A DNA stretch of 26,612 nucleotides from Candidatus Heimdallarchaeota archaeon (GCA_021399405.1 JAAFKL010000261.1:1-26612); one strand, 5' to 3'; positions 1 through 9,132 are shown, counted from the stretch's first letter. Numbers and translations: made by a program. Notes: generated by a model from the letters alone, not told the origin.

Positions 1-825
1 AAAGAAGAAAATATATTCATTGTACCTACGGTGGTAATATTTGGAAAAAATGAGTTTAGAGATTCAGATATTAGTAAAAAAGATTTCTTAGATCGAATTA
101 AAGCAGGTGAAATAGCAACAACATCACAACCATCTCCAGCTGATACTGACAAAATATACAAGGAAGCATTAGATTCATCAGAAAGTAGAGAGGTTTTGGG
201 AGTTCATTTAAGTTCCAAATTAAGTGGTACAATTTCGACAGTATATGGTGTAACAAATAATATTGAAAATGCAAATGTTGAGTTGTTTGATACATTTAAT
301 TTATCTCTAGGGGCGGGATATTTTGTTTATTTAGCAGCATATCTACGAGGAAACGGGTACAGCTTAGTTGAAGCAAAGGAAATTCTCGATATGGCAAAAG
401 ATCAAGTCCATGTAGAGGTTTTTATTCAAGGTGTACCTTATCTGCATCGTAGTGGGCGAATTAATTTGGGACAATATTGGTTGCTTAGATTATTACGGCT
501 AAAACCTATATTGAATGTAATTGACGGTTTACTTGTACAAAAGGGATTGGTGTTCGGGCAATCTGCTGGAGCCAAGAAAATTATTTCAAGAATTTTACAG
601 GATGATAAAGGGGATAGCCCTTTCGTATTGATTGGTCATGCTACCAACCCTGAATATATGAAAATATTCAGAAAAGAATTAGAAGTATTAAACCCCACCC
701 AGATCGCCGAGGTGGAAATTTGCAACAGTTTGATTTCTCATACAGGATTAGGGGCTTTAGGGGTAGGTATAGCTCCGAATTTTAAGAATTTGATTAATAA
801 TTTTAATGATAAGAATAAATCATAA
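1..825 (+). CDS. DegV family fatty-acid-binding protein, 5' partial
   Basis: The frame is open from the first base, so the true start lies left of the window; 274 residues are visible and probably only about 20-25 are missing (the family is usually about 280). The visible start (FIVPTVVIFGKNEFRD) matches the first beta strands of DegV proteins. Lipid-pocket motifs follow: TTSQPSP near visible residue 40, HLSSKLSGT near 70 and LHRSGRI near 147. DegV proteins bind one fatty acid; in bacteria the FakB members present it to the kinase FakA. No FakA-like kinase is visible here, so the archaeal role is unknown. The acyl-CoA synthetase 162 bp downstream on the same strand suggests a shared lipid theme. 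The family call is firm and the physiological role is inference. Confidence 0.88.
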   Translation, partial: KEENIFIVPTVVIFGKNEFRDSDISKKDFLDRIKAGEIATTSQPSPADTDKIYKEALDSSESREVLGVHLSSKLSGTISTVYGVTNNIENANVELFDTFNLSLGAGYFVYLAAYLRGNGYSLVEAKEILDMAKDQVHVEVFIQGVPYLHRSGRINLGQYWLLRLLRLKPILNVIDGLLVQKGLVFGQSAGAKKIISRILQDDKGDSPFVLIGHATNPEYMKIFRKELEVLNPTQIAEVEICNSLISHTGLGALGVGIAPNFKNLINNFNDKNKS

Positions 826-987
826 TTTGTATAGTGTGAATTTTCATATCTTATCCTTTGCAAATTATCAATACAACTCTAGAATTTCATAATCTTATGC
901 ACTTTATTCGTAAATTTTTCCTTGTTTTGGAATAGTGTTTTTATGGTGTCTTAAAATCTAATAAATAGATATTTGAGGTAAAATAAA

Positions 988-2676
988 ATGTCGGTAGAAG
1001 AAATTCCTAAACCATGGATTGAAGCACTTGTTGACGTTCGTCCAACAACATTAGATTATGATGAGGTATCTACATTTGAGTTTGTAAAAAGACGAGCTGC
1101 GAGTGAACCAAATGATCCTTGTATGATTTTTCCAAAAGGCAAAGTCTTATCGTACGCTGATACTTTTGATGCAATCAAAAAATTATCAGTAAAATTTGCA
1201 GAAATGGGAATCAAAAAAGATGATAAAATCGCTTTAATGTTACCAAATACTCCACATTATATCATATCCCATTATGCAATTCTTTCATTGGGAGCTGTGG
1301 TTGTTCAAACCAATCCACTCTATACACACAGAGAACTACATCACATTCTAACTGACTCCGGTGCAACGGGCATGATATCCCTAACAATGTTCCAAGAGCA
1401 AATTAACGAAGTAAACAAAGAGAGTGATGTAAACCTTGAATGGATGATATTTGGAACCATAAGTGATTATCTGAAACCGATTGTAGCATTTCTTGGTAAA
1501 CTATTAAGAAAACTTCATGATCCAAAGATGAAAAATTACAAAAACAATTATTCATGGAAATCGGTTTTATCTTCTGCTGATAGTTCAAAATTTAAAGAAA
1601 CAAAAATTGAAATGGATGATTTGGCATTACTCCAGTATACAGGTGGAACAACTGGATTGTCAAAAGGAGCTATGTTAACTCATAGAAACATAAGTTTCAA
1701 TGCTCAGCAAGCACGAGCACTTGTACCTATGATCCCTGACAAACAAGGAAGCATACTTACTGCTTTACCGATGTTTCATTCATTCGGATTAACAGTTTGT
1801 ATGGGTATGTCATTTCAAATGGGAGTACCCACAGTATTAGTTGCAAAATTCGATGCAACTGATGCTTTAAAGCTTATTGAAAAACATGGAATTACATTTT
1901 TCCCTGGAGTGCCAACAATGATGACCGCACTCAATAACAATCCAAATATTGGATCAACAGATTTTTCATCCTTAATTGCAGTATTCTCAGGTGGAGCTCC
2001 ATTACCAATTGAAGTAGCAACAACTTTTCAAGAAACTACAGGGGCCGATCTTGTTGAAGGATACGGGTTATCCGAAACATCACCTATTGCATATTGCAAC
2101 CCAATTTTATCTGAGAAATTGAAACCAAAAGTTGGTAGTATCGGTTTACCAGCTGCAGATACATTTTGTAAGATTGTCGATACAGATGATTACACCAAAT
2201 TAATGCCACTGGGAGAACGTGGTGAAATCTGCCTCAAAGGACCTCAAGTTATGGTTGGGTATTGGAATAATGAAGAAGAATCAAAAATAGCCCTCAAAGA
2301 TGGATGGCTATTAACTGGAGATATAGGTTATATAGATGAAGGAGGATATGCCTATATTGTTGACAGAAAAAAGGATTTAATTATTGTCTCTGGGAATAAC
2401 GTTGTTCCGGCTGAAGTTGAAAATGTACTTTATACACACCCTGCAATACTTGAAGCAGCAGTAGCAGGTCTAAAACATGAGGTGAAAGGTGAAATTGTTG
2501 CAGCGTGGATTGTGTTTAAGGAAGGAATGTCTGCTACAGAAGAAGAAATTCTAGCTTTTTGTAAAGAAAACATGGCACCTTTCAAAATTCCCAAACAAAT
2601 TACCTTTAGAGATGAACTACCAAAAAGCATGATTGGAAAAATACTCAGAAGGAAACTAACTGATCCAGATAGCTAA
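988..2676 (+). CDS. Long-chain acyl-CoA synthetase (AMP-forming, FadD-like)
   Basis: A 562-residue member of the ANL adenylate-forming superfamily that would activate a fatty or other carboxylic acid with ATP to an acyl-adenylate and then to acyl-CoA. The AMP-binding loop YTGGTTGLSKG lies near residues 216-226, GYGLSETSP near 357-365, the hinge-region TGDIGYID near 443 and DRKKDLI near 459. The catalytic lysine of the C-terminal subdomain is in MIGKILRRK near residue 550. Length and motif order are complete. The start is supported by GAGGT at 975-979, 8 bases before the ATG, and a TATA-like CTTAAAATC lies about 30 bp upstream. It follows a DegV fatty-acid-binding gene. FadD-type substrate is favoured by overall sequence, but medium-chain or aryl acids cannot be excluded. 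Confidence 0.93.
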   Translation: MSVEEIPKPWIEALVDVRPTTLDYDEVSTFEFVKRRAASEPNDPCMIFPKGKVLSYADTFDAIKKLSVKFAEMGIKKDDKIALMLPNTPHYIISHYAILSLGAVVVQTNPLYTHRELHHILTDSGATGMISLTMFQEQINEVNKESDVNLEWMIFGTISDYLKPIVAFLGKLLRKLHDPKMKNYKNNYSWKSVLSSADSSKFKETKIEMDDLALLQYTGGTTGLSKGAMLTHRNISFNAQQARALVPMIPDKQGSILTALPMFHSFGLTVCMGMSFQMGVPTVLVAKFDATDALKLIEKHGITFFPGVPTMMTALNNNPNIGSTDFSSLIAVFSGGAPLPIEVATTFQETTGADLVEGYGLSETSPIAYCNPILSEKLKPKVGSIGLPAADTFCKIVDTDDYTKLMPLGERGEICLKGPQVMVGYWNNEEESKIALKDGWLLTGDIGYIDEGGYAYIVDRKKDLIIVSGNNVVPAEVENVLYTHPAILEAAVAGLKHEVKGEIVAAWIVFKEGMSATEEEILAFCKENMAPFKIPKQITFRDELPKSMIGKILRRKLTDPDS

Positions 2677-2966
2677 ATGAATTCATCCAAATCTTCTTGA
2701 TGGTAAATATCTTCAAACAATTCTTCATCCTTTTCTATAAGATTCTTAAAATCATCTATATTAAAATCTGCATTAAATTCATCAATGAAGGCTTTTATGA
2801 CCCAATAAATAACGGAAAATATTATTCCAAAAATTATCAAATAAAAAACAGATTCAACATTGAATTCATTACGAATGTTACTTATGTTGCTCATCGTTAA
2901 GTACAACAATAATTGTACGGGAATCGTGAGAACAATGGCTACAAGTATTCGAATACTATTTCTCAT
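2673..2966 (-). CDS. Small two-helix membrane protein, unknown function
   Basis: A 97-residue protein I do not recognise. It has a hydrophobic helix at about residues 7-25 and a second at about 40-62, followed by an acidic tail of about 35 residues rich in D and E (NLIEKDEELFEDIYHQEDLDEF). Both termini are probably cytoplasmic (a hairpin), with the acidic tail inside. Its stop codon overlaps the stop of the acyl-CoA synthetase by 4 bp in convergent orientation. An AT-rich TATA-like stretch near 2989-2997 is about 25-30 bp before the ATG, which suits a leaderless transcript. The codon pattern and membrane topology make it a plausible gene, but there is no homology to rely on. Confidence 0.6.
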   Translation of the reverse strand: MRNSIRILVAIVLTIPVQLLLYLTMSNISNIRNEFNVESVFYLIIFGIIFSVIYWVIKAFIDEFNADFNIDDFKNLIEKDEELFEDIYHQEDLDEFI

Positions 2967-3041
2967 TACTTAGTATACTTTCTTCGGAATATTTAATCCT
3001 AATCATTGATTCTGAATTTTGAAATTAATTTTCATCTCTAA

Positions 3042-3056
3042 GTGGAAAAATTCCAC
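3042..3056. promoter_or_regulatory. Inverted repeat upstream of hutI (possible operator)
   Basis: A perfect 6-bp inverted repeat GTGGAA-AAA-TTCCAC with a 3-bp spacer. It lies in the divergent promoter region, 74 bp before the hutI start and 76 bp before the start of the small membrane protein. No second copy was seen near the adjacent Lrp-like regulator, so any link to that regulator is a guess. Confidence 0.3.
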
Positions 3057-3129
3057 ATTCCCGCCATTATTTGTATCTACACTAATTTTTATACTTAAAG
3101 TATTAATTCTGCTTTATTAAAATAAATAT

Positions 3130-4305
3130 ATGGAAATAACTGGTTTGTCAGGGTATTTTGATGGTTATCAGTGGCACGACGGACCGTTCAGATTCATAAT
3201 TAAAAATAATAAAATCGCCAGTATTGAGCAGGATGAGGGAAGCAATGGTGATTTACACATACCCGGTCATATGGCATCTATTCCTTTTAGTGATGGCCAT
3301 ACTCATCTAATTTTTAGTGGAGACAGATCCTTTGAATTATCTATGAAAATACAAGGTAAATCTTACGCTGAGATATTGGAAAGTGGTGGCGGGATACTTA
3401 ATACAGTAAAATCCACGCGAGCATCAGATGATGAAACTTTGTTAGAGTTAGTTTTGAATCGCTTGGATTTGATGCTGCAACATGGTACTTTAACTGTTGA
3501 AGCGAAATCAGGGTATGGATTAACCGCAGAACAGGAATTGCGATTGTTAAGAATATTAAATCAAGCTAATGACATTCATCCAATTGAAATTATTCCTACA
3601 TATTGTGGTGCTCATGCATTAACCGGTGAAACATCTCGTGAAGATTTTGTTGAAGAAGTAATTTCAATTATTCCTGAAATTAAGTCCAAAGCACTTGCCA
3701 CCTCGACTGATGTATTTTGTGATCGTGGTGCATTCACAGTAAGTGAGACAGTGGAAATTCTCAACGCTTCCAAAGATGTTGGATTACCAATCAGAGTACA
3801 TGCCGAAGAACTGGAATATACAGGAATTGGTAAAATCGCTGCCAAAGACTACGGTGCATTAAGTGTAGATCATCTTTTACTTTCAACAAAATCAGATTTT
3901 GAGATCTATGCTGAGTCTCAAACAACTGCCATGTTTATGCCCGCTGCAACCATTGGATTATTTACCACAGATAGACCCCAAGGTTGGAGAGATCTAGATC
4001 TCAATATTGGACTAGGTAGTGATTTTAATCCTAATAACTTAGTGATTTCTATGCAAACAGCTTTGAGATTGGCTGTTTTCTTATACAGAATGACTCCATT
4101 TCAAGCGATGAAAGCGGCAACCACTGGAGCATTTAAGGGGATCATGGGAGAACAACAAAGTGCAATGACAGTAAATTCTAAAGCAGACTTAGTTATTTTT
4201 GAAGCAAATACAATTGACGAATTAACTACTAGATTCGATCAGAATTTGGCTAGAATTATCATTAAAAATGGTGAAATAATCCATTCGGTATCAAGAAATG
4301 ATTAA
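3130..4305 (+). CDS. hutI: Imidazolonepropionase (histidine degradation)
   Basis: A 391-residue amidohydrolase-fold enzyme that opens 4-imidazolone-5-propanoate to N-formimino-L-glutamate, the third step of histidine breakdown. It has the metal pair in DGHTHLIFSGDR (His57, His59), the family-specific stretches GKSYAEILESGGGIL and VEAKSGYGL, a TYCGAHA metal-ligand region, VHAEEL, VDHLLL and the C-terminal metal Asp in GLGSDFNP. The protein is slightly short at the N-terminus compared with bacterial HutI, but the first beta strand is present. No Shine-Dalgarno is visible; TATA-like sequence at about 3087-3103 sits 27-40 bp upstream, which fits a leaderless or very short leader. The other hut genes (hutH, hutU) are not in the window. 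The gene converges on a regulator, with a T-run at 4306-4311 as a likely terminator. Confidence 0.94.
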   Translation: MEITGLSGYFDGYQWHDGPFRFIIKNNKIASIEQDEGSNGDLHIPGHMASIPFSDGHTHLIFSGDRSFELSMKIQGKSYAEILESGGGILNTVKSTRASDDETLLELVLNRLDLMLQHGTLTVEAKSGYGLTAEQELRLLRILNQANDIHPIEIIPTYCGAHALTGETSREDFVEEVISIIPEIKSKALATSTDVFCDRGAFTVSETVEILNASKDVGLPIRVHAEELEYTGIGKIAAKDYGALSVDHLLLSTKSDFEIYAESQTTAMFMPAATIGLFTTDRPQGWRDLDLNIGLGSDFNPNNLVISMQTALRLAVFLYRMTPFQAMKAATTGAFKGIMGEQQSAMTVNSKADLVIFEANTIDELTTRFDQNLARIIIKNGEIIHSVSRND

Positions 4306-4320
4306 TTTTTTCGAAATATT

Positions 4321-5451
4321 TTACTGATCAGCTAAAGGTTTGTTTTCGTCAAATCCCAATATTTTGAGAGTAATTGGTAAGAATTCAAATTCTTTCAATA
4401 CAGCCATTTCTGCGATACTAATCTGATAAGTTTCTGGTTCGTCTACAATATAATCTTGCTTGAGATAATATTTCATTACCTCGTCGAATGCCTTGTTATA
4501 CTCATCAAAGCTAGAATGGGCTGAAATTAAGAAACCATCTAGGTTCTTAGAAACATAGAAATGAGGTGATATAAGCTTCCTTACAAGCTCTACTGCTTCT
4601 TCTCTCTGTTCCATAGTTGTTCTTGCATTGAATTTGCGATGAGTAAATACCAGCAATTTAAGTCCTAATTTTTCCAAATTTGGCACAACTCGAGGGAAAC
4701 AGATCTTATTCTTTAAGAATTTTCGTTTTGCGTTAGCAACAGTATTTCTTGAAACTCCTACTTTCTCAGCAATCAAAGTGTCAGATTCTTCTGGATATTT
4801 TACTAATCCAGCTAGAACCTTTCTTTCAGCTTTTGATAGCTTGATCATCTGAACTCCTTCTGTTGGTATAAGCAGATCTTCGTTGTACTCTGATGATTCA
4901 AATCCAAATAGTCGAGCAACTAATGCTTCATAATCCATGAAAGCACGGATTCTGGAAATCTCAAAGGGATAAGCATCAATTTGCATTCCTTGTCGTGTAA
5001 GGAATTTATTCTCAGAATAGATTTGATAGAATAATTCCTGATTCTTTGAATATTCGGTGTAGTTTTGAGAAATAGAGAGATTGAAAGCTTTGTTTGATTC
5101 TGACACAATGTAGAAATCTTCAACAAATGCCTTGATAGTTTCACCGGCAACTCTCATTCGTTCATCCAATGTAGTAAAACGATTAAGGTGTCCATGCATT
5201 ACCATTAGTAATTCAAAACCGATTAGAGGAAAATTCGGAATGTAATATCTACGATAATAATCATGTTCTCGCAATCTAGCTTTGATAGAACTGAAAGTAC
5301 TTTTTTTCATTCCAATCTCAGAATGTATAGCTTGGTCAGACAAATTAGGCCATCTAACTAATGAATGAAGCACTCGTGCCTCATTTTGGCTCAACTGATG
5401 AATTGCGGTATTTGCACCGCCTTCAATACCTCCGGTTGAAAATCTTTGCAT
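4321..5451 (-). CDS. Tandem-duplicated Lrp/AsnC-like HTH transcriptional regulator
   Basis: A 376-residue protein made of two copies of the same unit, a winged-helix-like HTH followed by about 120 residues of probable sensor or dimerisation domain. Copy one starts near residue 19 (LSQNEARVLHSLVRWPNLSD) and copy two near residue 206 (LSKAERKVLAGLVKYPEESD). The copies also share PN-x4-G-x-LL, a later TT-x6-R, and the closing FGFES / LGFDE. Such a chain could behave as a covalent dimer binding a palindrome. It converges on hutI, which suggests (inference only) control of amino-acid catabolism. An inverted repeat flanking a TATA box upstream of its own start suggests autoregulation. The HTH assignment is good; the Lrp-like label rests on HTH pattern and layout. 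Confidence 0.75.
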   Translation of the reverse strand: MQRFSTGGIEGGANTAIHQLSQNEARVLHSLVRWPNLSDQAIHSEIGMKKSTFSSIKARLREHDYYRRYYIPNFPLIGFELLMVMHGHLNRFTTLDERMRVAGETIKAFVEDFYIVSESNKAFNLSISQNYTEYSKNQELFYQIYSENKFLTRQGMQIDAYPFEISRIRAFMDYEALVARLFGFESSEYNEDLLIPTEGVQMIKLSKAERKVLAGLVKYPEESDTLIAEKVGVSRNTVANAKRKFLKNKICFPRVVPNLEKLGLKLLVFTHRKFNARTTMEQREEAVELVRKLISPHFYVSKNLDGFLISAHSSFDEYNKAFDEVMKYYLKQDYIVDEPETYQISIAEMAVLKEFEFLPITLKILGFDENKPLADQ

Positions 5452-5500
5452 TAATTCCGATAAAACGAAGGGGTTTAAAAAACTTATAGAAAGTTTGCAT

Positions 5501-5539
5501 TTGATCGGATACTATAAAAAACAATTTTTTTTCGATCAA
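5501..5539 (-). promoter_or_regulatory. Inverted repeat flanking TATA box of the duplicated regulator
   Basis: TTGATCG at 5501-5507 and its exact complement CGATCAA at 5533-5539 flank an A/T-rich core that reads TTTTTTATAGT on the minus strand. That core would serve as a TATA element about 60-65 bp before the regulator's ATG. Operator arms around a TATA box are typical of an autoregulated archaeal promoter. The AT-rich background raises the chance of coincidence, but the two 7-bp arms contain GATCG and are less AT-rich than the flanks. Confidence 0.4.
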
Positions 5540-5714
5540 GCGGTAACAGTTTTATATCGGACTTGAATCGAACAGTGTATTATTGATTATAATGCAATGG
5601 ATGTTATATCCTTTTTCTCAATTCTGCAATATCGATTGATCTTAAGGCCACTTGTAATGAAATATCGTAATAACTAATACTAAGACATTGCAAATAGTAT
5701 ACTTTATCAATTTG

Positions 5715-6860
5715 CTATCCTTTCAATTCCAACAATATTCTTTCGATACCTTCAGTCATTCTCTCCTCAGAGGTACCACAATTAATTCTTACATGGTTTT
5801 TACCAGCAGGACCAAATTTACTACCTTCAACAATCTGAATACCTTGATTTTTGAGGAGTCGAGGTACGAATTCAACATCATCAGTTTTCAAATCAGGATA
5901 AACAAAGAAACAGCTAGTAGGAGTTATGCATGGATAGCCGTTCTCCCGGAATATAGCAGCTGCGGTGGATGTATTGTGCTTCATTTGATCTCGGAAACTT
6001 TGCACCCACTCTTTAGACCGACTATCTGTCAGTGCAAATTCACAAACCAAAGATGCAATAGGACTTGGACTTACGAGTAAGGATTGGCAAATTCCTCGAA
6101 TATCATCAATTAAATTTGTACCTGCATGAATGAAGCCCGATCGATAACCAGCTAAACCATAAGCTTTTGAGAAGCCATAAAGACATATGCTACGTTCCTT
6201 TAATTCTGGAAATTCTAGAACTGATGTATGAGGTTCAGAAAATACCAGGGGTTCGTATAATTCATCTGAAAAACATATTATGTCATTATCAACAACAAGA
6301 TCACGGATCGCTTTGATATCAGATTTTGAATGGGTGTAACCAATAGGATTTGTTGGATTACAAATTGCGATCATCTTAGTGGTGGTATCAATAGATTCCG
6401 TAAGTTCATCAATATCAACTTTACCAAGGATATTTATCCATTCAATAGGATTATTATTGTCAGTAGCATGTCTGTGGATTGGTTCATAAATCGGTCCTAA
6501 TGTTATTATTTTTCCTTCCTGCCTACTGATATATTTCATCGCAGCATAAATTCCCATCATAGTACCAGGTATGATTTGTAAATAATTTCTATCAGTTGAG
6601 ATCTGTTTAGTTTTTAAGAAATTTTCAATCGCAGTTAATGCAGGCTCTTCTCCAATTTGACTTTGATAAAATGAAAATGATTCATCAATTCGTGATTTGA
6701 TAAAGTTGGTAATTCCTGCAGGACCTTCAAAATCAACATCTGCAACCCCAAGAGAAATTCCATTTTCAGGTATTTTATCATGCCATTTAAATGGGCACTG
6801 GACTCTAAGTTCTGCAGGAGAAAGTAGTTTAATTTGTATCACCAATACCAAATCTGACAA
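5715..6860 (-). CDS. PLP-dependent aminotransferase class I/II (MalY/PatB- or AspC-like)
   Basis: Fold-type I PLP enzyme with the expected residues. Substrate-loop Asn171 is in NPTNPIG, Asp199 and Tyr202 are in SDELYEP, and the Schiff-base Lys232 and Arg240 are in YGFSKAYGLAGYRSGF. The C-terminal substrate-carboxylate Arg is in HVRINCG. The N-terminal phrase GVADVDFEGP resembles the WVADMDF region of MalY/PatB C-S lyases, so a beta-lyase is possible, but an aminotransferase is equally likely. The start is uncertain. The frame opens after a TGA and has no ATG before residue 101, so a TTG (6860, 6851 or 6845) or GTG (6842) must be used. It is divergent from a second aminotransferase across a 236-bp AT-rich region. 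Confidence 0.85.
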   Translation of the reverse strand: MSDLVLVIQIKLLSPAELRVQCPFKWHDKIPENGISLGVADVDFEGPAGITNFIKSRIDESFSFYQSQIGEEPALTAIENFLKTKQISTDRNYLQIIPGTMMGIYAAMKYISRQEGKIITLGPIYEPIHRHATDNNNPIEWINILGKVDIDELTESIDTTTKMIAICNPTNPIGYTHSKSDIKAIRDLVVDNDIICFSDELYEPLVFSEPHTSVLEFPELKERSICLYGFSKAYGLAGYRSGFIHAGTNLIDDIRGICQSLLVSPSPIASLVCEFALTDSRSKEWVQSFRDQMKHNTSTAAAIFRENGYPCITPTSCFFVYPDLKTDDVEFVPRLLKNQGIQIVEGSKFGPAGKNHVRINCGTSEERMTEGIERILLELKG

Positions 6861-7063
6861 TTCGGTAGTCGAGTCCTCACTGTTTACCTTTCAAACCCTT
6901 TGTTTCAATGTTATAGATTTCCAAGATTTATTTTTCAGCTTAACTAATTCAATAATTACTTATGATTACATTATTTTCCGTGGATTATTTCTTTTTATCG
7001 TTAAATTTCTGTTGAATTCCATTATTATTCGCAATTATTCTTGTTATATTGCAATTATACCGT

Positions 7064-7075
7064 ATTATTTATATG
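7064..7075 (+). promoter_or_regulatory. TATA box for a leaderless aminotransferase mRNA
   Basis: The TTATTTATATG stretch is centred about 27 bp before the ATG at 7097, the spacing expected when transcription starts at the start codon itself. This supports ATG 7097 over the internal ATG at 7145. No Shine-Dalgarno is present. Confidence 0.4.
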
Positions 7076-7096
7076 TATTCGTGGATGAGATAATAT

Positions 7097-8326
7097 ATGC
7101 TTTTGGATTTGGAATCACTTCAAAAAAAGCCAATAGACCATTTAATGGATAGTATTGTACTTGGAAAAATCGTTAAAATCAGAGACCAAATACTTAAAGC
7201 TGAAAAAGAGGGTAAACCAGTTTTTCGATTTGAATCAGGAGATCCAAATTTTTCGGTTTCACCAAACGTTCTTGAAACTATTACAAGAGTAGCAGAAGAG
7301 GGTAAGACACACTACCCACCTAGTACGGGAGTTATTGAACTCCGTGAAGCAATTATGGCCAAGTTAGAGCAGAAAAATAAAATAATTGTTCCCTCAATAG
7401 GGAGCATTTTTGTTACTCATGGAGCAATGAATGCATTATTTTCCACAATTTTCTGCTTACTGCAACCAGGTGATGAAGTAATAATCCCAGACCCAATGTG
7501 GCCTGAAATTGGTGAAAACATTAAGATTGCAAGAGGGGTACCAATCCCAGTTAAATTATCTCATGCTGAAGATTATGAATATTCTGCTAAGAGGATTGAG
7601 GATCAAATCACCAAAAAAACGAAAGCAATCTATCTAAATACGCCACACAATCCCACAGGGAGGGTCCTTTCAAAAGAAACTCTGATTGAAATAATTGAGG
7701 TAGCTAAAAAGTATAAATTATGGATTATCTCCGATGAAGCCTATGAACATATTTTGTTTAAACCCTATAAGCACTATTCAATTGCATCATTAGCCAAAGA
7801 TTATGCAGATAAAGTAGTGAGTATTTTCTCTTTTTCAAAAAGTCATGCAATGAGTGGATTAAGATTGGGGTATATAGTTAACACATCTAAAATTCTACAA
7901 GAAAGATTACCAAAAATCTTGCGCTGTGTAGTCAATGGAGCAAACAGTGTGACTCAATGGGCCGGCATCACGGCGATCCAAAAAGACCACGACTATACTG
8001 AAATGATGAGACGCGAATATGAAATTAGAAGTGATATAATTTATACTGCTCTAAGCGATGTTCCTGATATTAAGCTATTTCGTCCTCAAGGTTCATTTTT
8101 TATTTGGGTGGAATTAGAACCCCCAATTCTTGAAAGAATGGGTTGTAAAGATACTGGTGAAGTATCAGATTTATTGGCAAAATTAGGGGTTGGAAGCATT
8201 CCTGGTGACACATTTGGTAAAAGCAATACATATGGAATTAGATTTGCCTTCAGTTGCGGTACTGAAATGGTGAGACAAGGCTCAATTATCCTGCGGGAAG
8301 CACTTCTAGGTATTAAATCTCAGTAA
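7097..8326 (+). CDS. Aspartate/aromatic-type aminotransferase (class I/II)
   Basis: A 409-residue fold-type I aminotransferase that transfers an amino group between an amino acid and a 2-oxoacid. Visible signatures are FRFESGDPNF near residue 43, HYPPSTG near 72 (the Tyr reaching across the dimer), Asn185 in NTPHNPTGR, Asp213 and Tyr216 in SDEAYEH, Lys248 in FSFSKSHAMSGLRLGY, Arg256, and a C-terminal Arg in GIRFAFSCG. This is the AspC Ib layout common in archaea. The substrate (aspartate, aromatic or branched) cannot be told from sequence alone. The TATA spacing supports the ATG chosen. It is divergent from another aminotransferase and followed by a tandem-ACT protein on the opposite strand, making a small amino-acid metabolism neighbourhood. 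Confidence 0.92.
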   Translation: MLLDLESLQKKPIDHLMDSIVLGKIVKIRDQILKAEKEGKPVFRFESGDPNFSVSPNVLETITRVAEEGKTHYPPSTGVIELREAIMAKLEQKNKIIVPSIGSIFVTHGAMNALFSTIFCLLQPGDEVIIPDPMWPEIGENIKIARGVPIPVKLSHAEDYEYSAKRIEDQITKKTKAIYLNTPHNPTGRVLSKETLIEIIEVAKKYKLWIISDEAYEHILFKPYKHYSIASLAKDYADKVVSIFSFSKSHAMSGLRLGYIVNTSKILQERLPKILRCVVNGANSVTQWAGITAIQKDHDYTEMMRREYEIRSDIIYTALSDVPDIKLFRPQGSFFIWVELEPPILERMGCKDTGEVSDLLAKLGVGSIPGDTFGKSNTYGIRFAFSCGTEMVRQGSIILREALLGIKSQ

Positions 8327-8354
8327 CTTCTATCTAATGATTTTTGTTCATAAA

Positions 8355-8398
8355 TAATGTGTTTCTTTTTCCTTCCTGCAGTAATGATCTTTTTTACA
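8355..8398 (+). terminator. T-rich transcription terminator candidate
   Basis: Just after the aminotransferase stop come several T-runs (TTTCTTTTTCCTTCC, then CTTTTTTAC), with no stem-loop needed, as in archaeal oligo-T termination. The intergenic stretch 8327-8611 between the convergent genes holds nothing else I can support. Confidence 0.3.
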
Positions 8399-8611
8399 AC
8401 ATCGATATGTCGATCACACGATTCAATGAATACTTTAGTTATAGGATGGATCAGAATGATTGTTGCCACTTCTCTACATCCCGCATAACTACATGTTGTA
8501 ATGATTGTTTATCACCTATTGATTCTACTCCTCAACCTAGTACGAAATGATTAAGGGTTTTGAAATGGCAGAATTATAATGCGCAAATAAATTCATAATT
8601 GTTTGTTTTCC

Positions 8612-9013
8612 CTAATCAATTTGGAACGAAGATAATAATTCACGCACTTTTATTGACTCTATAGAAGTATGCATTGCCAACAATCCTTTCCCATTTTGAG
8701 ATCCATAACCATAGAGGTACTCTATTGAGATGTCGTTTTCAGACAGAGTAGTAGATATTTTCGCAAGTTCACCAGGTGTATTACTCAGCTTGAATCCTAA
8801 CACATCTATAATGTGAGATATTAATCCTGCATTTTCCAAATGTTCTTGAGCTGTAATTGGATCGTCCAAAAGTAATCTTATTTCATTTATAGGCCCCCTT
8901 TCTGTTGAAATGCCAATTATGTTAATATTGTCTCTTGAAATTAAATCCAGAACTGTAGCGAGCATTCCTGTTTTATCCTCTATTTTAACGGTTAATTGAT
9001 CCACAGGTAACAT
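8612..9013 (-). CDS. Tandem ACT-domain protein (amino-acid sensor)
   Basis: A 133-residue protein that consists only of two ACT domains, roughly residues 5-65 and 68-133. The first shows the ACT start pattern VKIEDKTGMLATVLDLISRDNINIIGI, where Gly16 after the loop is the usual effector-site glycine. The second starts GFKLSNTPGELAKISTTLSENDISI. ACT domains bind amino acids and regulate metabolic enzymes or act as free-standing sensors. With no catalytic or DNA-binding part, this protein probably acts by partner binding. Its position beside two aminotransferases suggests a link to amino-acid levels (inference). The upstream region has a 17-bp tandem repeat that might be a control element. Confidence 0.85.
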   Translation of the reverse strand: MLPVDQLTVKIEDKTGMLATVLDLISRDNINIIGISTERGPINEIRLLLDDPITAQEHLENAGLISHIIDVLGFKLSNTPGELAKISTTLSENDISIEYLYGYGSQNGKGLLAMHTSIESIKVRELLSSFQID

Positions 9014-9132
9014 TATGCTCGGTCTTAATTAAATATTATAATACAAATCAACATATTATGATTGAAGCAGATATAAAAAGTGAAAACTAATTTTTCATTT
9101 CATGTAATTTATTGAAAATAATTTATTGATAA

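Noticed and set aside
8365..8384. Polypyrimidine tract followed by CTGCAG, resembling a eukaryotic splice acceptor.
   Set aside because: No intron-containing gene is present; it is better read as an oligo-T archaeal terminator.
8344..8550. A 68-codon frame between the convergent aminotransferase and ACT genes with several Cys (CC, CC-x2-C).
   Set aside because: Composition is irregular, no ribosome or TATA site fits, and the Cys spacing forms no known zinc motif; the stretch is mostly T-rich terminator sequence.
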